Part shown: positions 7,259-14,943 of the stretch, in pieces
Position numbering within the stretch: position 1 is the first letter of the stretch
Layout: every line of letters starts with the position of its first letter
NCBI GenBank assembly: GCA_937916195.1
Contig: CALFTO010000012.1
Span: 1 to 34,057 of the forward strand
Direction of reading: 5' to 3'
Origin: an uncultured Clostridia bacterium
Lineage (GTDB): Bacteria; Bacillota; Clostridia; Oscillospirales; Acutalibacteraceae
Length of the DNA stretch: 34,057 bases
The notes under the pieces: generated by a model
Told to the model about the DNA's origin: nothing
Databases searched by the model: none
Seen by the model: the letters and a program-made list of their open reading frames with translations, nothing else
Made by a program: the position numbers and the translations under genes

Positions 7259-8953
7259 TCAATCCTCTGCGTTTACCTGCTCAACGGTTCTGCCGTTAGC
7301 GTTGTGCTGGCTGATTGTTTCTGCCATATAAATATGACCGTTTTTATCGTGTCTAAAGAAATAGTATTGAGTAGCGTCGGGGTTGAGAGCTGCTTCAATA
7401 GCGTCTGTACCCGGGTTGCAGATTGCACCCGCGGGGAGGCCCACACATTCATAGGTGTTGTAAGCAATAATATATGCATTGATTTTTGATGTGGAAGTAA
7501 CTCTCTTTGAAACTGTGTTGATTACATAGTCCTTGGTTGAGTTGCATTCAAGAGTTGGGTAAAGCCCTGAACGGTTAAGACGGTTGTGAAGAACCGATGA
7601 AACAAGACCGAACTGCTGATGATTTGCACCCTCTTTTTCAATGATTGAAGCAAGAGTAATTACATCGTCAATGCTCATACCAAGCTCTGAGGCCTTTGCA
7701 CCATATTCCTCTGTCCAACGGCTCTTGAAAGCGTTGAGGAATTTGCGGATAACTGTTGCGGGGTCGGCGCCCTGCTCAAATTCATAGGTCGCGGGGAACA
7801 TATAACCCTCAAGAGCATGATAACGCTCTTCTTTGTTATCAATTTTCGCAATGAAGGAGTATTCTTCGCTGAAGTCAATTGAATCGATTGTCTTGTAAAG
7901 GGATTCTGCAGTGCAGATATCATTCTTTTCAAGTCGCTCAAAAATCTGGTCGATTGTGTATCCCTCGGGGATTGTAACGCTAATCATAGCACCGCGGGTA
8001 CTGCTTGTTTTAAAGCGGTCAATCATTTTTTCAACGCCAAGGTCATCGGTGAAATAGTAAACACCGGGCAGATAACCGGTATCTTTTTCACCCATAATCT
8101 TAAGGAACAAATTACAGAACATACTGTTTTTGATAAGTCCTGCCTCGTCAAGCACCTTAACTGCAGTTTTTGTGTCAGCCTCATTTGGAAGAACAACCTC
8201 AATTGTCTCTTCACCGTCGCGGTTGATTGCAAGAACGTCATTAATGCAACTAAGTGCTACTGACGAAAGCAAAATTGCAACAAGGAAGCAACAACCAAAA
8301 ACAATAAATTGCTGTTTGTTGGTTTTAACTGTCTTGATAATAAGCGCAGACAAAGCATTCCAATCAATCTTTGTCTTGCCGTTTACTTTGTAAAGAATAC
8401 CTGCACTGTTTTTTGAAGTAGTGGGGGCATAAGTTTCTTCTGCTTCTGCCTGCTTTGGCGAATTCTTCTTCGCCTCAATTTTTCTTATTGTGTTAGCAAT
8501 AAAGATTGCAACGGGAGAAGCCTTTTTGCGATTAGAATTCTGTGTTTTTGCATTATCTGACTTAACCTCATTAGCCTTTGCTGTGGGGTAACGCTTGTAA
8601 AGTGGAGTTTTTCTTGCAGAGAATTCCATAGTATTACTCTGCTTGGGCTCAGTATTGACTACCTTTTTAGGTGCTGTCTCTTCAAAAGGCTTCACAAGGT
8701 CAATGTCAAGCGAATAGTCAGGCTTTTTCTTGTGAGAAATGTCAATGTTGAAAACAGGCTCTTCAAAGGGTGCCGCCACGTGCTCAGGCTTTGGCTGAAC
8801 TTTTGGTGCAACCTTTTTGACAGGCTGACTTGCGGGCTTTTTTATCGGCTCGTCAGCGGGCTTTGAAGCTTTACTTCCAAGGCTTTGTCCTGCATATTCA
8901 TTTAAAAGGTCTTCGTAACTGTTATCAGAAAATCCGTCTGAAAATCTGTTCAC
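7259..8953 (-). CDS. mltG: Endolytic murein transglycosylase MltG (YceG), long N-terminal tail
   Basis: A 564-aa membrane-anchored lytic transglycosylase that cuts nascent peptidoglycan strands. Residues 1 to about 210 are a low-complexity, Lys/Pro/Ala-rich, probably disordered cytoplasmic region. One membrane segment (FIVFGCCFLVAILLSSVAL) lies near 215-235. The YceG domain fills the rest. The catalytic Glu lies in LASIIEKEG near residue 440. The usual downstream pattern is present: LHNRL, LECNSTKDY, then YNTYECVGLPAGAICNPG and AIEAALNP. The start is GTG at 8953 with AAGGAGG 7 nt upstream, overlapping the preceding stop as GTGA. The N-terminal tail is much longer than in E. coli MltG, but such extensions are common in Clostridia. 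Confidence 0.9.
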   Translation of the reverse strand: MNRFSDGFSDNSYEDLLNEYAGQSLGSKASKPADEPIKKPASQPVKKVAPKVQPKPEHVAAPFEEPVFNIDISHKKKPDYSLDIDLVKPFEETAPKKVVNTEPKQSNTMEFSARKTPLYKRYPTAKANEVKSDNAKTQNSNRKKASPVAIFIANTIRKIEAKKNSPKQAEAEETYAPTTSKNSAGILYKVNGKTKIDWNALSALIIKTVKTNKQQFIVFGCCFLVAILLSSVALSCINDVLAINRDGEETIEVVLPNEADTKTAVKVLDEAGLIKNSMFCNLFLKIMGEKDTGYLPGVYYFTDDLGVEKMIDRFKTSSTRGAMISVTIPEGYTIDQIFERLEKNDICTAESLYKTIDSIDFSEEYSFIAKIDNKEERYHALEGYMFPATYEFEQGADPATVIRKFLNAFKSRWTEEYGAKASELGMSIDDVITLASIIEKEGANHQQFGLVSSVLHNRLNRSGLYPTLECNSTKDYVINTVSKRVTSTSKINAYIIAYNTYECVGLPAGAICNPGTDAIEAALNPDATQYYFFRHDKNGHIYMAETISQHNANGRTVEQVNAED

Positions 8954-9504
8954 AGTAATACCTCCTTTTCAGTAGCGATAATGCTAACTTTAATATCATA
9001 TTCATCGGCGGGTAAATTTTCCGAGTACATTTCACTGTAACAGGGGCAAATGCTCACACCGTTAAAATTCTTTAAAAATCTGTCATAATAGCCACCGCCG
9101 TAGCCGATACGATAGTGGTTTTTATCAACTGACAACGCGGGGACAATTATAATATCATTTTCTTTAGGTTTATATGGTTTGCAGGTCTTTTTAGGTTCAA
9201 GAAGTCCCATTATTCCAACCTCTAAATCGCCCGCACAATCCACCTTGAAGAACTGCATATTACCTTTTTTGTCAAGACAACGGGGGTAAAATACCCGCTT
9301 GTGCTCTAATCTGCAACGCTCAATAATGTAGCGCGTGTCAAATTCTTCGTCGGTTGATGCGAAAACCAAAACCTGCTCTGCCTTTTCAAAATAATCGGTA
9401 TTGATTATTTTCTCACTTATTGTTTTGTCGTTTATTGCTTTTATATCTTTTGGTATATTTCTTCGCTTTTCACGAAGATTTTTCCGCAATTCTTTTTTAT
9501 CCAT
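8950..9504 (-). CDS. 5-formyltetrahydrofolate cyclo-ligase (MTHFS)
   Basis: A 184-aa enzyme converting 5-formyl-THF to 5,10-methenyl-THF with ATP. Visible features are the N-terminal K..LR...R..I (KKELRKNLREKRRNIP), the substrate/ATP region FDTRYIIERCRLEHKRVFYPRC, and the family signature IIVPALSVDKNHYRIGYGGGYYDRFL. I set the start at 9504 (MDKKELRKN). A longer frame up to 9657 only reads the end of the DJ-1 gene in another frame. It overlaps the DJ-1 gene by 8 bp upstream and mltG by 4 bp downstream, so it is translationally embedded in the operon. It complements the formate-THF ligase elsewhere in the window. Confidence 0.9.
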   Translation of the reverse strand: MDKKELRKNLREKRRNIPKDIKAINDKTISEKIINTDYFEKAEQVLVFASTDEEFDTRYIIERCRLEHKRVFYPRCLDKKGNMQFFKVDCAGDLEVGIMGLLEPKKTCKPYKPKENDIIIVPALSVDKNHYRIGYGGGYYDRFLKNFNGVSICPCYSEMYSENLPADEYDIKVSIIATEKEVLL

Positions 9505-10045
9505 TATAAATCTGCAATGAAGCACGAATTTTCTTGGCTGTGTGTTCGCCTGCAAGCACTTCTGCAATCTGCAAGCCGAATTCAATGGCACTTCCCATTC
9601 CGCGTGCAGTGATAATATTGCCGTCACGAACAACATATTTTTTTGAAATGGTTGCACCGATTAATTCTTCTTCAAAACCGGGGAATGCAGTTGCCTCTTT
9701 ACCTTTAAGAAGTCCCTTGTGACCAAGAATTGAGGGTGCAGCACAGATTGCACAAACAAGCTTTTCGTTTTCGATTGCCCAGTCAATTGCTTTCTGCACA
9801 ACGGGACTTTTTTCAAGATTTAATGTGCCGGGCATTCCGCCGGGGAGAACAATTGCCTGCACCTTTTCGTCAAGCACTAAATCTCTCTCGTAAATATCAG
9901 CGGCAACGGGAATTTGGTGAGAGCCGATTACAAAATCTTCACCCACGCCAACTGTTATAACATCTAATTCTGCACGACGAAGCACATCAACAACGGCGAG
10001 TGCCTCAATTTCTTCAAATCCGGATGCTAAAAATACATAAATCAT
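9497..10045 (-). CDS. DJ-1/PfpI family protein
   Basis: A 182-aa protein of the DJ-1/ThiJ/PfpI superfamily. Evidence is the N-terminal IYVFLASGFEEIEALAVVDVLRRA with the conserved Glu (FEE), AIVLPGGMPG, and the nucleophile-elbow cysteine in LVCAICAAPSILG (family AICAAP). Clostridial members are often called DJ-1-type thiazole or deglycase proteins; the true reaction is unsettled (protein or nucleotide deglycase, chaperone or hydrolase have been proposed). The start was placed at 10045 (MIYVFLAS) because GGAG lies 8 nt upstream. An ATG-containing extension to 10078 has no comparable SD. It sits 5 bp after the GNAT gene and overlaps the cyclo-ligase gene by 8 bp. Confidence 0.87.
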   Translation of the reverse strand: MIYVFLASGFEEIEALAVVDVLRRAELDVITVGVGEDFVIGSHQIPVAADIYERDLVLDEKVQAIVLPGGMPGTLNLEKSPVVQKAIDWAIENEKLVCAICAAPSILGHKGLLKGKEATAFPGFEEELIGATISKKYVVRDGNIITARGMGSAIEFGLQIAEVLAGEHTAKKIRASLQIYNG

Positions 10046-10050
10046 AATTC

Positions 10051-10770
10051 TTACTCCAATGTAATTCCAATATAGCAATTTATATTTTTAATTTCTTCTT
10101 TTTTAGTTTTAATCATTGCGGGGCTTTCAATTTCACCGAAATCTATATCGCCCTGAATAACTGTGTCGTTTATTTTGTATTCTTCGGGAATATCCGCAAA
10201 ACTGCCCTTTGCGTTTCTTATAATCATATTTTCATCATCAAAGATAAGCCCGAAATCAGCCACTTTTCCGCCGTAATGAATACAAGAATATTCCCAATAT
10301 TTATTAATTAAATTATCAAAACTCAACTCATTTTCAAAACTCAGTTTTTCTTTTTGCACAGGTGTTTCACCGTTTATTGTGTGAGTTCTTCTCACACCGA
10401 AAGGTGTAAATCCGCATTTTGCGTAATATTCAAACAAGGATTTTTCCGCGGGCACAAGAATAAGAAAATCATAGCCGTTTTCATTGCACCATTCATATGA
10501 AAAATCAAGCAATTTTTTCATATAGCCTTTACCGCGGTGATTGTATTTTGTCATTGCACAGTAAACGCATTTACCTTTGAATTCTCCGATGTTGCAATCA
10601 AGAAGAAATAAAGAAGAAGCAATTTCACCGTCAATGCGTATTACGGGTGTAACCACATTATCAAAAATCTTTTCAAAAAAGTATTCAGTTACTTCTTCGT
10701 CTTCAAGAAAAACGCTTTGCCATAAAGATTTCAAAGCATTTATATCTTTTTCGGTTGCAAAATCAATCAT
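10051..10770 (-). CDS. GNAT-family N-acetyltransferase
   Basis: A 239-aa protein. An acetyltransferase fold is indicated in the first 125 residues by FATEKDINALKSLWQSVF, the strand GKCVYCAMTKYNHRGKGYMKKLLDFSYEWC (acetyl-CoA loop equivalent to Q/RxxGxG/A: NHRGKGYM) and FLILVPAEKSLFEYYAKCGFTPFG (typical FYxKxGF). Residues after about 130 form an extra C-terminal region without a recognised motif. The substrate is unknown. AAGGA lies 5 nt upstream of the ATG. The next gene upstream also encodes a GNAT-like fold protein, 2 bp away, so the two may act together, but nothing in the sequence proves it. Confidence 0.8.
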   Translation of the reverse strand: MIDFATEKDINALKSLWQSVFLEDEEVTEYFFEKIFDNVVTPVIRIDGEIASSLFLLDCNIGEFKGKCVYCAMTKYNHRGKGYMKKLLDFSYEWCNENGYDFLILVPAEKSLFEYYAKCGFTPFGVRRTHTINGETPVQKEKLSFENELSFDNLINKYWEYSCIHYGGKVADFGLIFDDENMIIRNAKGSFADIPEEYKINDTVIQGDIDFGEIESPAMIKTKKEEIKNINCYIGITLE

Positions 10771-10772
10771 AA

Positions 10773-11657
10773 TTATCCTTTATAAATGGCTGAATATTTA
10801 ATAACAAGACGGTGGGGGTAATAAGACAATTTCGCCCTGCGAAGCCCCTCGCTACCTGTGTCGTCCTCGCGGTTGATAAATTCATATTTACCGAGCATCT
10901 GGCGAGCTAATTCGCGATTAATCATTTGGTAAGCACCGCGAATGTTACCGTAAGCCTTTTCAACGTGGGTGCAGAATGTGTTGTTGTTTAATCTCTCGCC
11001 GAATGAAAATGCCACAATCTCATTTTCAATTGTCAGCACTCCGCCCTCAAGACCTAATTCAAAATAATTCTGCAAAGCTCTTTTTATTGCAATGTGTTCG
11101 TTGAGAATTTCTTCGGGATTTTTTTCACTGTTAAGTCTTTTCCAATGTTCATTTAAAAGCAAACATTCATTAATATTGTTTTCGTTTATTGGCTCATATT
11201 TCCAATCAAATGTCTTTTCAAAATAAGAAATATGATTTCGCTTACTGTGATATTTTCGCCCTGCAAGATTTGCCAAATCCTCGGTTTTATAAAGATAATC
11301 AAAATATTCTCTTGTTTCGGTTATCTCAAACTTTTCGGGGAAAAGCGAATTCAATTCGTCTTTATCTTTTTCCGTTAAGCCGTAGAATTCAAGAGTAATG
11401 CCATTAGCTTTGGCAAATTCAATAAGACGGTTGATTGTAGCCTTTTTGTCGCCGTTGCCTATGGGGTAGCAGAATACGGGCTCGTCCGTAAACTCAGCAG
11501 AAACGAAAATTCCGTTGTCACTCAATATTTTGTTTTCATAAATCTGTGACCACATAAAAATATTGCCGAAGCAGTATTCACAGCAGTCGGTCTGACCCTC
11601 ATTGAATGCCTTTTGCACCCATTCTAAGTCAGAAAGTGTAGGGGAGTGAAACTCCAT
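10773..11657 (-). CDS. DUF2156 / phosphatidylglycerol lysyltransferase-domain protein
   Basis: A 294-aa soluble protein resembling the LPG_synthase_C (DUF2156) family, a double GNAT-like fold related to MprF's catalytic domain. Supporting stretches are LSDLEWVQKAFNEGQTDCCEYCFGNIFMWS at the N-terminus, YLYKTEDLANLAGRKYHSKRNHISYFEK in the centre (the family's L.GKK...KRN....F) and NREDDTGSEGLRRAKLSYYP near the C-terminus. There are no membrane segments, unlike full MprF. Such free-standing proteins are common in Clostridia, and their aminoacyl- or acyl-transfer substrate is mostly unknown. The ATG directly follows the tmk stop codon with no gap. Confidence 0.8.
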   Translation of the reverse strand: MEFHSPTLSDLEWVQKAFNEGQTDCCEYCFGNIFMWSQIYENKILSDNGIFVSAEFTDEPVFCYPIGNGDKKATINRLIEFAKANGITLEFYGLTEKDKDELNSLFPEKFEITETREYFDYLYKTEDLANLAGRKYHSKRNHISYFEKTFDWKYEPINENNINECLLLNEHWKRLNSEKNPEEILNEHIAIKRALQNYFELGLEGGVLTIENEIVAFSFGERLNNNTFCTHVEKAYGNIRGAYQMINRELARQMLGKYEFINREDDTGSEGLRRAKLSYYPHRLVIKYSAIYKG

Positions 11658-12323
11658 TTATAAAATCTCCTTAACGATATTAAAGATAGTATTGCCGATT
11701 TCTTCAATTGATAATGGCTCGTCACCCTCGAAACACTTAACCACATTCCAACCGAAACGGTCAGCGGCATAAAGTGCTGCCTCGCGACAAGCTTTGAGAT
11801 ATTCAACATTTGCCTCGTGAACATCCTTTTTAGCCTCTTCGCCCTCATAACGCTTTGACATTAGACGCTGTGAAATATCAACATCCATATCAAGATAAAT
11901 AACTGCGTCGGGGGCGGGAATTTCCATCATTTCATATTCTGTGTGGAAAAGCCAGTCAAGATACTTGTCCCATTCTTCTTTTGGGAGTTTAACTGTCTGA
12001 TGAACTGCGTTTGAGGTTGTGTAACGGTCGGCAAGAATAAGTGTACCGTTGTTGTAATCGTCACCCCAGATGTTTTTGTAGCTTGCATAACGGTCAACTG
12101 CATAGAAAAGTGATGCGGAATAAATATTAACATCAGCGGGGTTGCTGCCGAATTCACCGCCAAGATACATTTTTACAAGTGTGCTGGACTTGTTGTCATA
12201 GTCGGGAAGCTTAATCTGTCGCAGTTTAATATTATTGTCAATAAGCTTACTTTTTAAAAGCTCAACCTGAGTTGATTTTCCGCTACCGTCAAGCCCTTCA
12301 ATTACAATCATCTTCTTATTCAT
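11658..12323 (-). CDS. tmk: Thymidylate kinase
   Basis: A 221-aa dTMP kinase, making dTDP from dTMP. The P-loop IVIEGLDGSGKSTQ is near the N-terminus. The DR(Y/H) motif appears as LADRYTTSNAVHQ, and YLDMDVDISQRLMSKR plus a short LID-like RYEGEEAKKDVHE follow. I used the ATG at 12323 (MNKKMIVIEG). A longer open frame extends to 12551 through repeat element C, but the extra residues are repeat-encoded and unlike any kinase. GGGG lies 9 nt upstream of the chosen start. It is the first gene of the minus-strand run and faces thyX, whose product supplies its substrate, across a 300-bp divergent region. Confidence 0.92.
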   Translation of the reverse strand: MNKKMIVIEGLDGSGKSTQVELLKSKLIDNNIKLRQIKLPDYDNKSSTLVKMYLGGEFGSNPADVNIYSASLFYAVDRYASYKNIWGDDYNNGTLILADRYTTSNAVHQTVKLPKEEWDKYLDWLFHTEYEMMEIPAPDAVIYLDMDVDISQRLMSKRYEGEEAKKDVHEANVEYLKACREAALYAADRFGWNVVKCFEGDEPLSIEEIGNTIFNIVKEIL

Positions 12324-12445
12324 CGCATAAAACCCCATATTCATAATTATACAGATTACATTATAGCAAATAATTTTTAATAATACAATATTAATTAGAA
12401 AATTAAAGAGTAAAATTGAATTTGTCGAATTGTTTTTAATGCGTG

Positions 12446-12521
12446 CGTAGGGACAGACGTCCCCGTCTGTCCGTTGTGGAGGCTTGCTTATTGCGGACAG
12501 AACAGGAGTTCTGTCCCTACG
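12446..12521. repeat. Palindromic intergenic element C
   Basis: The ends are CGTAGGGAC (12446-12454) and GTCCCTACG (12513-12521). Arm hairpins are GGACAGACG...CGTCTGTCC and GGACAGAAC...GTTCTGTCC, joined by about 20 bp. It lies in the divergent region between tmk (-) and thyX (+). Its right end runs straight into a GCAAAATGC-type tract (12522-12553). Confidence 0.75.
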
Positions 12522-12553
12522 TGATTGCATTTTGCGTTTTGTACTTTGCATTT
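12522..12553. repeat. GCAAAATGC-type repeat, copy 3 (inverted)
   Basis: TGATTGCATTTTGCGTTTTG followed by TACTTTGCATTT. It is the reverse complement of the tract next to element B and shares with it the exact junction TGCAATCA|CGTAGG. Confidence 0.55.
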
Positions 12554-12557
12554 ATTG

Positions 12558-12586
12558 TTGCATAGCGGATTTTTTTATGATATTAT
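12558..12586 (+). promoter_or_regulatory. Putative promoter of thyX
   Basis: TTGCAT (12558-12563), a 17-bp spacer and TATTAT (12581-12586), 41 bp upstream of the thyX ATG. The -35 box is a moderate match. Confidence 0.5.
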
Positions 12587-12627
12587 ATTAAAGATTAAAA
12601 GTATTTCGTGAAAAAAGAGGGATATTT

Positions 12628-14001
12628 ATGGCATATGATTATAACAAAAGCACAGCGCTCATCATTGGTATGACCGATACTGACGAAAAGGTTACCGCCG
12701 CAAGTGGCAGAATTTCAACTCAAGAGGGTACAGCACTCTCAATTTGGGATAAGTCACAAGACCGCGATAAAAACGCAAACCTCATCGGTAAGGTTACGGC
12801 TTCAGGCCACACAAGCACAGTTGAGCATACATATTTTCAAATTGCTTTTCAAAATGTTACTGCCGTTGTTGAGCAGTTTATAATCGAGTTCAGATTGGCT
12901 TCTTATACCGTTAAGTCAAGACGCTATGTAAACTTTAGCGATGCAGGCTTTTATGTGCCCGAATTCAATGATGCAGAAATCGAAAAATCATATAAAGAGC
13001 ATATGTCTAAAATGTTTGCACTTTATGACGAGCTTTGCGAGAACGGTGTTCTTCGTGAAGATGCACGCTTTGTGTTGCCCTATTGCCTTTACAGTAATTT
13101 CTTCTGCTCGGTAAACGGCAGAGAATTCTTAAATATGCTTTCTGCTATGATTTGTGGCAGAGGTGCAAAATATCCCGAAATTAAAAAGCTTGGTCTTGAA
13201 CTTTATGAGCAGGCTAAAGAAAAAGCCCCCGGAATTATGTCAAGCTTTAATCCCGAAAAGGTGCATAACGATGTGCCTGACCTTTCGTTTATTGAGGTAG
13301 AGCCCGAGCACACATCTACACCCGTTGAGTTGTTGGCTTATACACCCGACGCGGCAAAATGTATTGCAAGAAACGCCCTTATTTCAAATAAAAACTGTGG
13401 GACAAATCAAATTGAAAAAATCCTTGCAGACGAAAATACAGTTGAAAAAATTGTTGAAGCAGTTGTTAAGTGCAAACGCCCCAGAGCACTTGAATGTGCA
13501 AATTATACCTTCCGTTTCAATAATGTTTCACTTTCTTGCATTACTCATTTTGCACGCCACAGAATTCAGTCAATTGAAATCCCCGAGCTTACAAAAACAG
13601 ACCGAATGAGTTATATCATTCCACCTGTGCTTAAAGATAAGCCCGAGCTTCTTGAGAAGTACAAAAATGCTTTTACCGAAACAGCAAAAGAGTATGAAAG
13701 ACTTAAAAATCTTGGCGTTGCAGAGGAACTTTTGGTATATTATCAGCTCAGCGGTAATACATTAGATATTGTAACAACTATGAACGCAAGACAGCTCTTA
13801 CTGTTTTTAAGACTTCGTTCCTGCACCCGCGCACAGTGGGAAATTCAGGAATATGCCGTTGAGGCACTCAAACAACTTCGCAAGGTAGCCCCCTCAGTAT
13901 TTAAATTCTATGGCCCAAGCTGCTTTGTCGGTGCTTGTCCCGAGGGCAGAATGACTTGCGGTAGAGCTGCAGAGATTAAAGAAAAATTTAAAAACCTTTG
14001 A
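12628..14001 (+). CDS. thyX: FAD-dependent thymidylate synthase ThyX, tandem two-domain form
   Basis: A 457-aa protein about twice the usual ThyX length, made of two ThyX-like halves. ThyX makes dTMP from dUMP with methylene-THF, FAD and NAD(P)H. The N-half (about 20-200) keeps GHTSTVEH (60-67), a degenerate signature FRLASYTVKSRRY (88-100, the usual RHR..S replaced by EFR..S), ARFVLP and NGR (163-165). The C-half (about 245-430) keeps RHR (310-312) and S315, but not the E..S..RY end of the signature. It has NAR (386-388), FLRLR and AQWEI (402-406), and lacks GHxSxxEH. A Cys-rich tail (C432, C437, C444) closes it. Tandem forms exist in Clostridia to my knowledge. GAGGG lies upstream of the start. 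The amidase gene follows after 3 bp. Confidence 0.88.
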   Translation: MAYDYNKSTALIIGMTDTDEKVTAASGRISTQEGTALSIWDKSQDRDKNANLIGKVTASGHTSTVEHTYFQIAFQNVTAVVEQFIIEFRLASYTVKSRRYVNFSDAGFYVPEFNDAEIEKSYKEHMSKMFALYDELCENGVLREDARFVLPYCLYSNFFCSVNGREFLNMLSAMICGRGAKYPEIKKLGLELYEQAKEKAPGIMSSFNPEKVHNDVPDLSFIEVEPEHTSTPVELLAYTPDAAKCIARNALISNKNCGTNQIEKILADENTVEKIVEAVVKCKRPRALECANYTFRFNNVSLSCITHFARHRIQSIEIPELTKTDRMSYIIPPVLKDKPELLEKYKNAFTETAKEYERLKNLGVAEELLVYYQLSGNTLDIVTTMNARQLLLFLRLRSCTRAQWEIQEYAVEALKQLRKVAPSVFKFYGPSCFVGACPEGRMTCGRAAEIKEKFKNL

Positions 14002-14004
14002 TAA

Positions 14005-14724
14005 ATGAAAAGATTTAACAACAGAGAAACCAAACGAAAGAATTTTCTATTTCCCATAATCGCATTGTTTTCATTGAGCCTTTGCTCTGTGCTTGCCCTT
14101 CTTTTAGTGGGCGGTGACGAGACGATTTATTATTTAAGTCAGCTCAATTTTGTGCCCGACGAAAAGGTTGTGTGCATTGACCCCGGTCACGGTGGCACAA
14201 GCTCAGGCGCTACAAACGGCAAGCGAATGGAAAAGGACGACAATTTAAGATTGTCACTTTTAGTACAGGATATTCTTGAGGAACGTGGCTATACTGTTGT
14301 TATGACACGAGATGACGATAGCGACGTTTCCCTTGAAGACCGATGTAAAATCGCAAACAAGGCGAGAGCGTCGCTTTTTGTTTCAATTCACCGAAACAGC
14401 AGTACCTCGCCAGATGCGGTAGGAATGGAAATGTGGGTGCATTCTTCAAACCCAACAGACGATAATTTGCTTGCACAGAATATTCTTGATAATCTTGAGG
14501 TGGCGGGCATTTCTCAAAACCGCGGAATTCATTCGGGATATCGCGACGGCGCAGATTTGAATTATTATATCAACCGCAACACAAAAATGCCCTCTTGCCT
14601 TGCCGAAATCGGATTTATTTCAAGCAAAGCCGATAATAAAGACTTCGACGAAAAGCTTCAAGAATACGCAGAAGCAATCGCAAACGGTATTGAAATGACT
14701 TTATTAGAAATGAACGGGGAATAA
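14005..14724 (+). CDS. N-acetylmuramoyl-L-alanine amidase (Amidase_3), membrane-anchored
   Basis: A 239-aa protein with one N-terminal membrane segment (about 13-33, FLFPIIALFSLSLCSVLALLLVGG), no cleavage site evident, and an extracellular Amidase_3 domain (about 50-235). Zn2+ ligands and catalytic Glu are recognisable: His in CIDPGHGG, Glu in KRMEKDDNL, His in FVSIHRN and Glu in CLAEIGFIS. It cuts the amide between MurNAc and L-Ala of peptidoglycan. The single domain with a membrane anchor and no SPOR or SH3 domain is CwlD-like in plan, which would fit a spore former, but CwlD identity is not established. It is probably co-transcribed with thyX (3-bp gap). Confidence 0.88.
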   Translation: MKRFNNRETKRKNFLFPIIALFSLSLCSVLALLLVGGDETIYYLSQLNFVPDEKVVCIDPGHGGTSSGATNGKRMEKDDNLRLSLLVQDILEERGYTVVMTRDDDSDVSLEDRCKIANKARASLFVSIHRNSSTSPDAVGMEMWVHSSNPTDDNLLAQNILDNLEVAGISQNRGIHSGYRDGADLNYYINRNTKMPSCLAEIGFISSKADNKDFDEKLQEYAEAIANGIEMTLLEMNGE

Positions 14725-14792
14725 ATTCGTAATTCGCAATGCGAAATTCGTAATTAAAACTTTTTAAAATTAAAAAAATTATTAAAAAACTC

Positions 14793-14821
14793 TTGACAAT
14801 TGGAAATTGTTGATATATAAT
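14793..14821 (+). promoter_or_regulatory. Consensus promoter of the tRNA-Gln gene
   Basis: A perfect TTGACA (14793-14798), 17-bp spacer and perfect TATAAT (14816-14821), 13 bp before the mature tRNA 5' end. Strong boxes are expected for a stable-RNA gene. Confidence 0.8.
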
Positions 14822-14834
14822 TGCTTTTGCTCGT

Positions 14835-14908
14835 TGGGGAATAGTGTAACGGTAGCACGACAGACTCTGACTCTGTTTGTTGGGGTTCGAATCCCTATTC
14901 CCCAGCCA
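14835..14908 (+). tRNA. tRNA-Gln, anticodon CTG, CCA encoded
   Basis: A full cloverleaf can be drawn. The acceptor is TGGGGAA / TTCCCCA (14835-14841 with 14898-14904). The D stem is GTGT/GCAC. The anticodon stem is ACAGA/TCTGT with loop CTCTGAC, placing CTG at 14867-14869. The T stem is TGGGG/CCCTA (one G-T pair) with loop TTCGAAT. The discriminator is G, followed by encoded CCA (14906-14908). The U1-A72 pair is typical for tRNA-Gln. It decodes CAG. It has its own consensus promoter and a terminator. Confidence 0.95.
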
Positions 14909-14911
14909 TAA

Positions 14912-14941
14912 AAATCCAAGTCGAAAGACTTGGATTTTTTT
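14912..14941 (+). terminator. Terminator of tRNA-Gln
   Basis: AATCCAAGTC-GAAA-GACTTGGATT followed by a run of eight T begins just after the tRNA CCA end. The tetraloop and T-run are classical. Confidence 0.9.
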
Positions 14942-14943
14942 TA

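Noticed and set aside
9505..9657. N-terminal extension of the 5-formyl-THF cyclo-ligase
   Set aside because: These codons lie within the DJ-1 gene in another frame, and the family start is MDKKELRKNLR at 9504.
12324..12551. N-terminal extension of thymidylate kinase to 12551
   Set aside because: The added 76 residues are coded by palindromic element C and AT-rich intergenic DNA. The kinase begins normally at 12323 (MNKKMIVIEG).
14724..14760. AATTCGTAATTCG / CGAAATTCGTAATT repeat after the amidase gene as a terminator or regulatory site
   Set aside because: It is a short low-complexity tract with only a weak stem (TTCGC-AAT-GCGAA) and no T-run. It is probably one more dispersed simple repeat.
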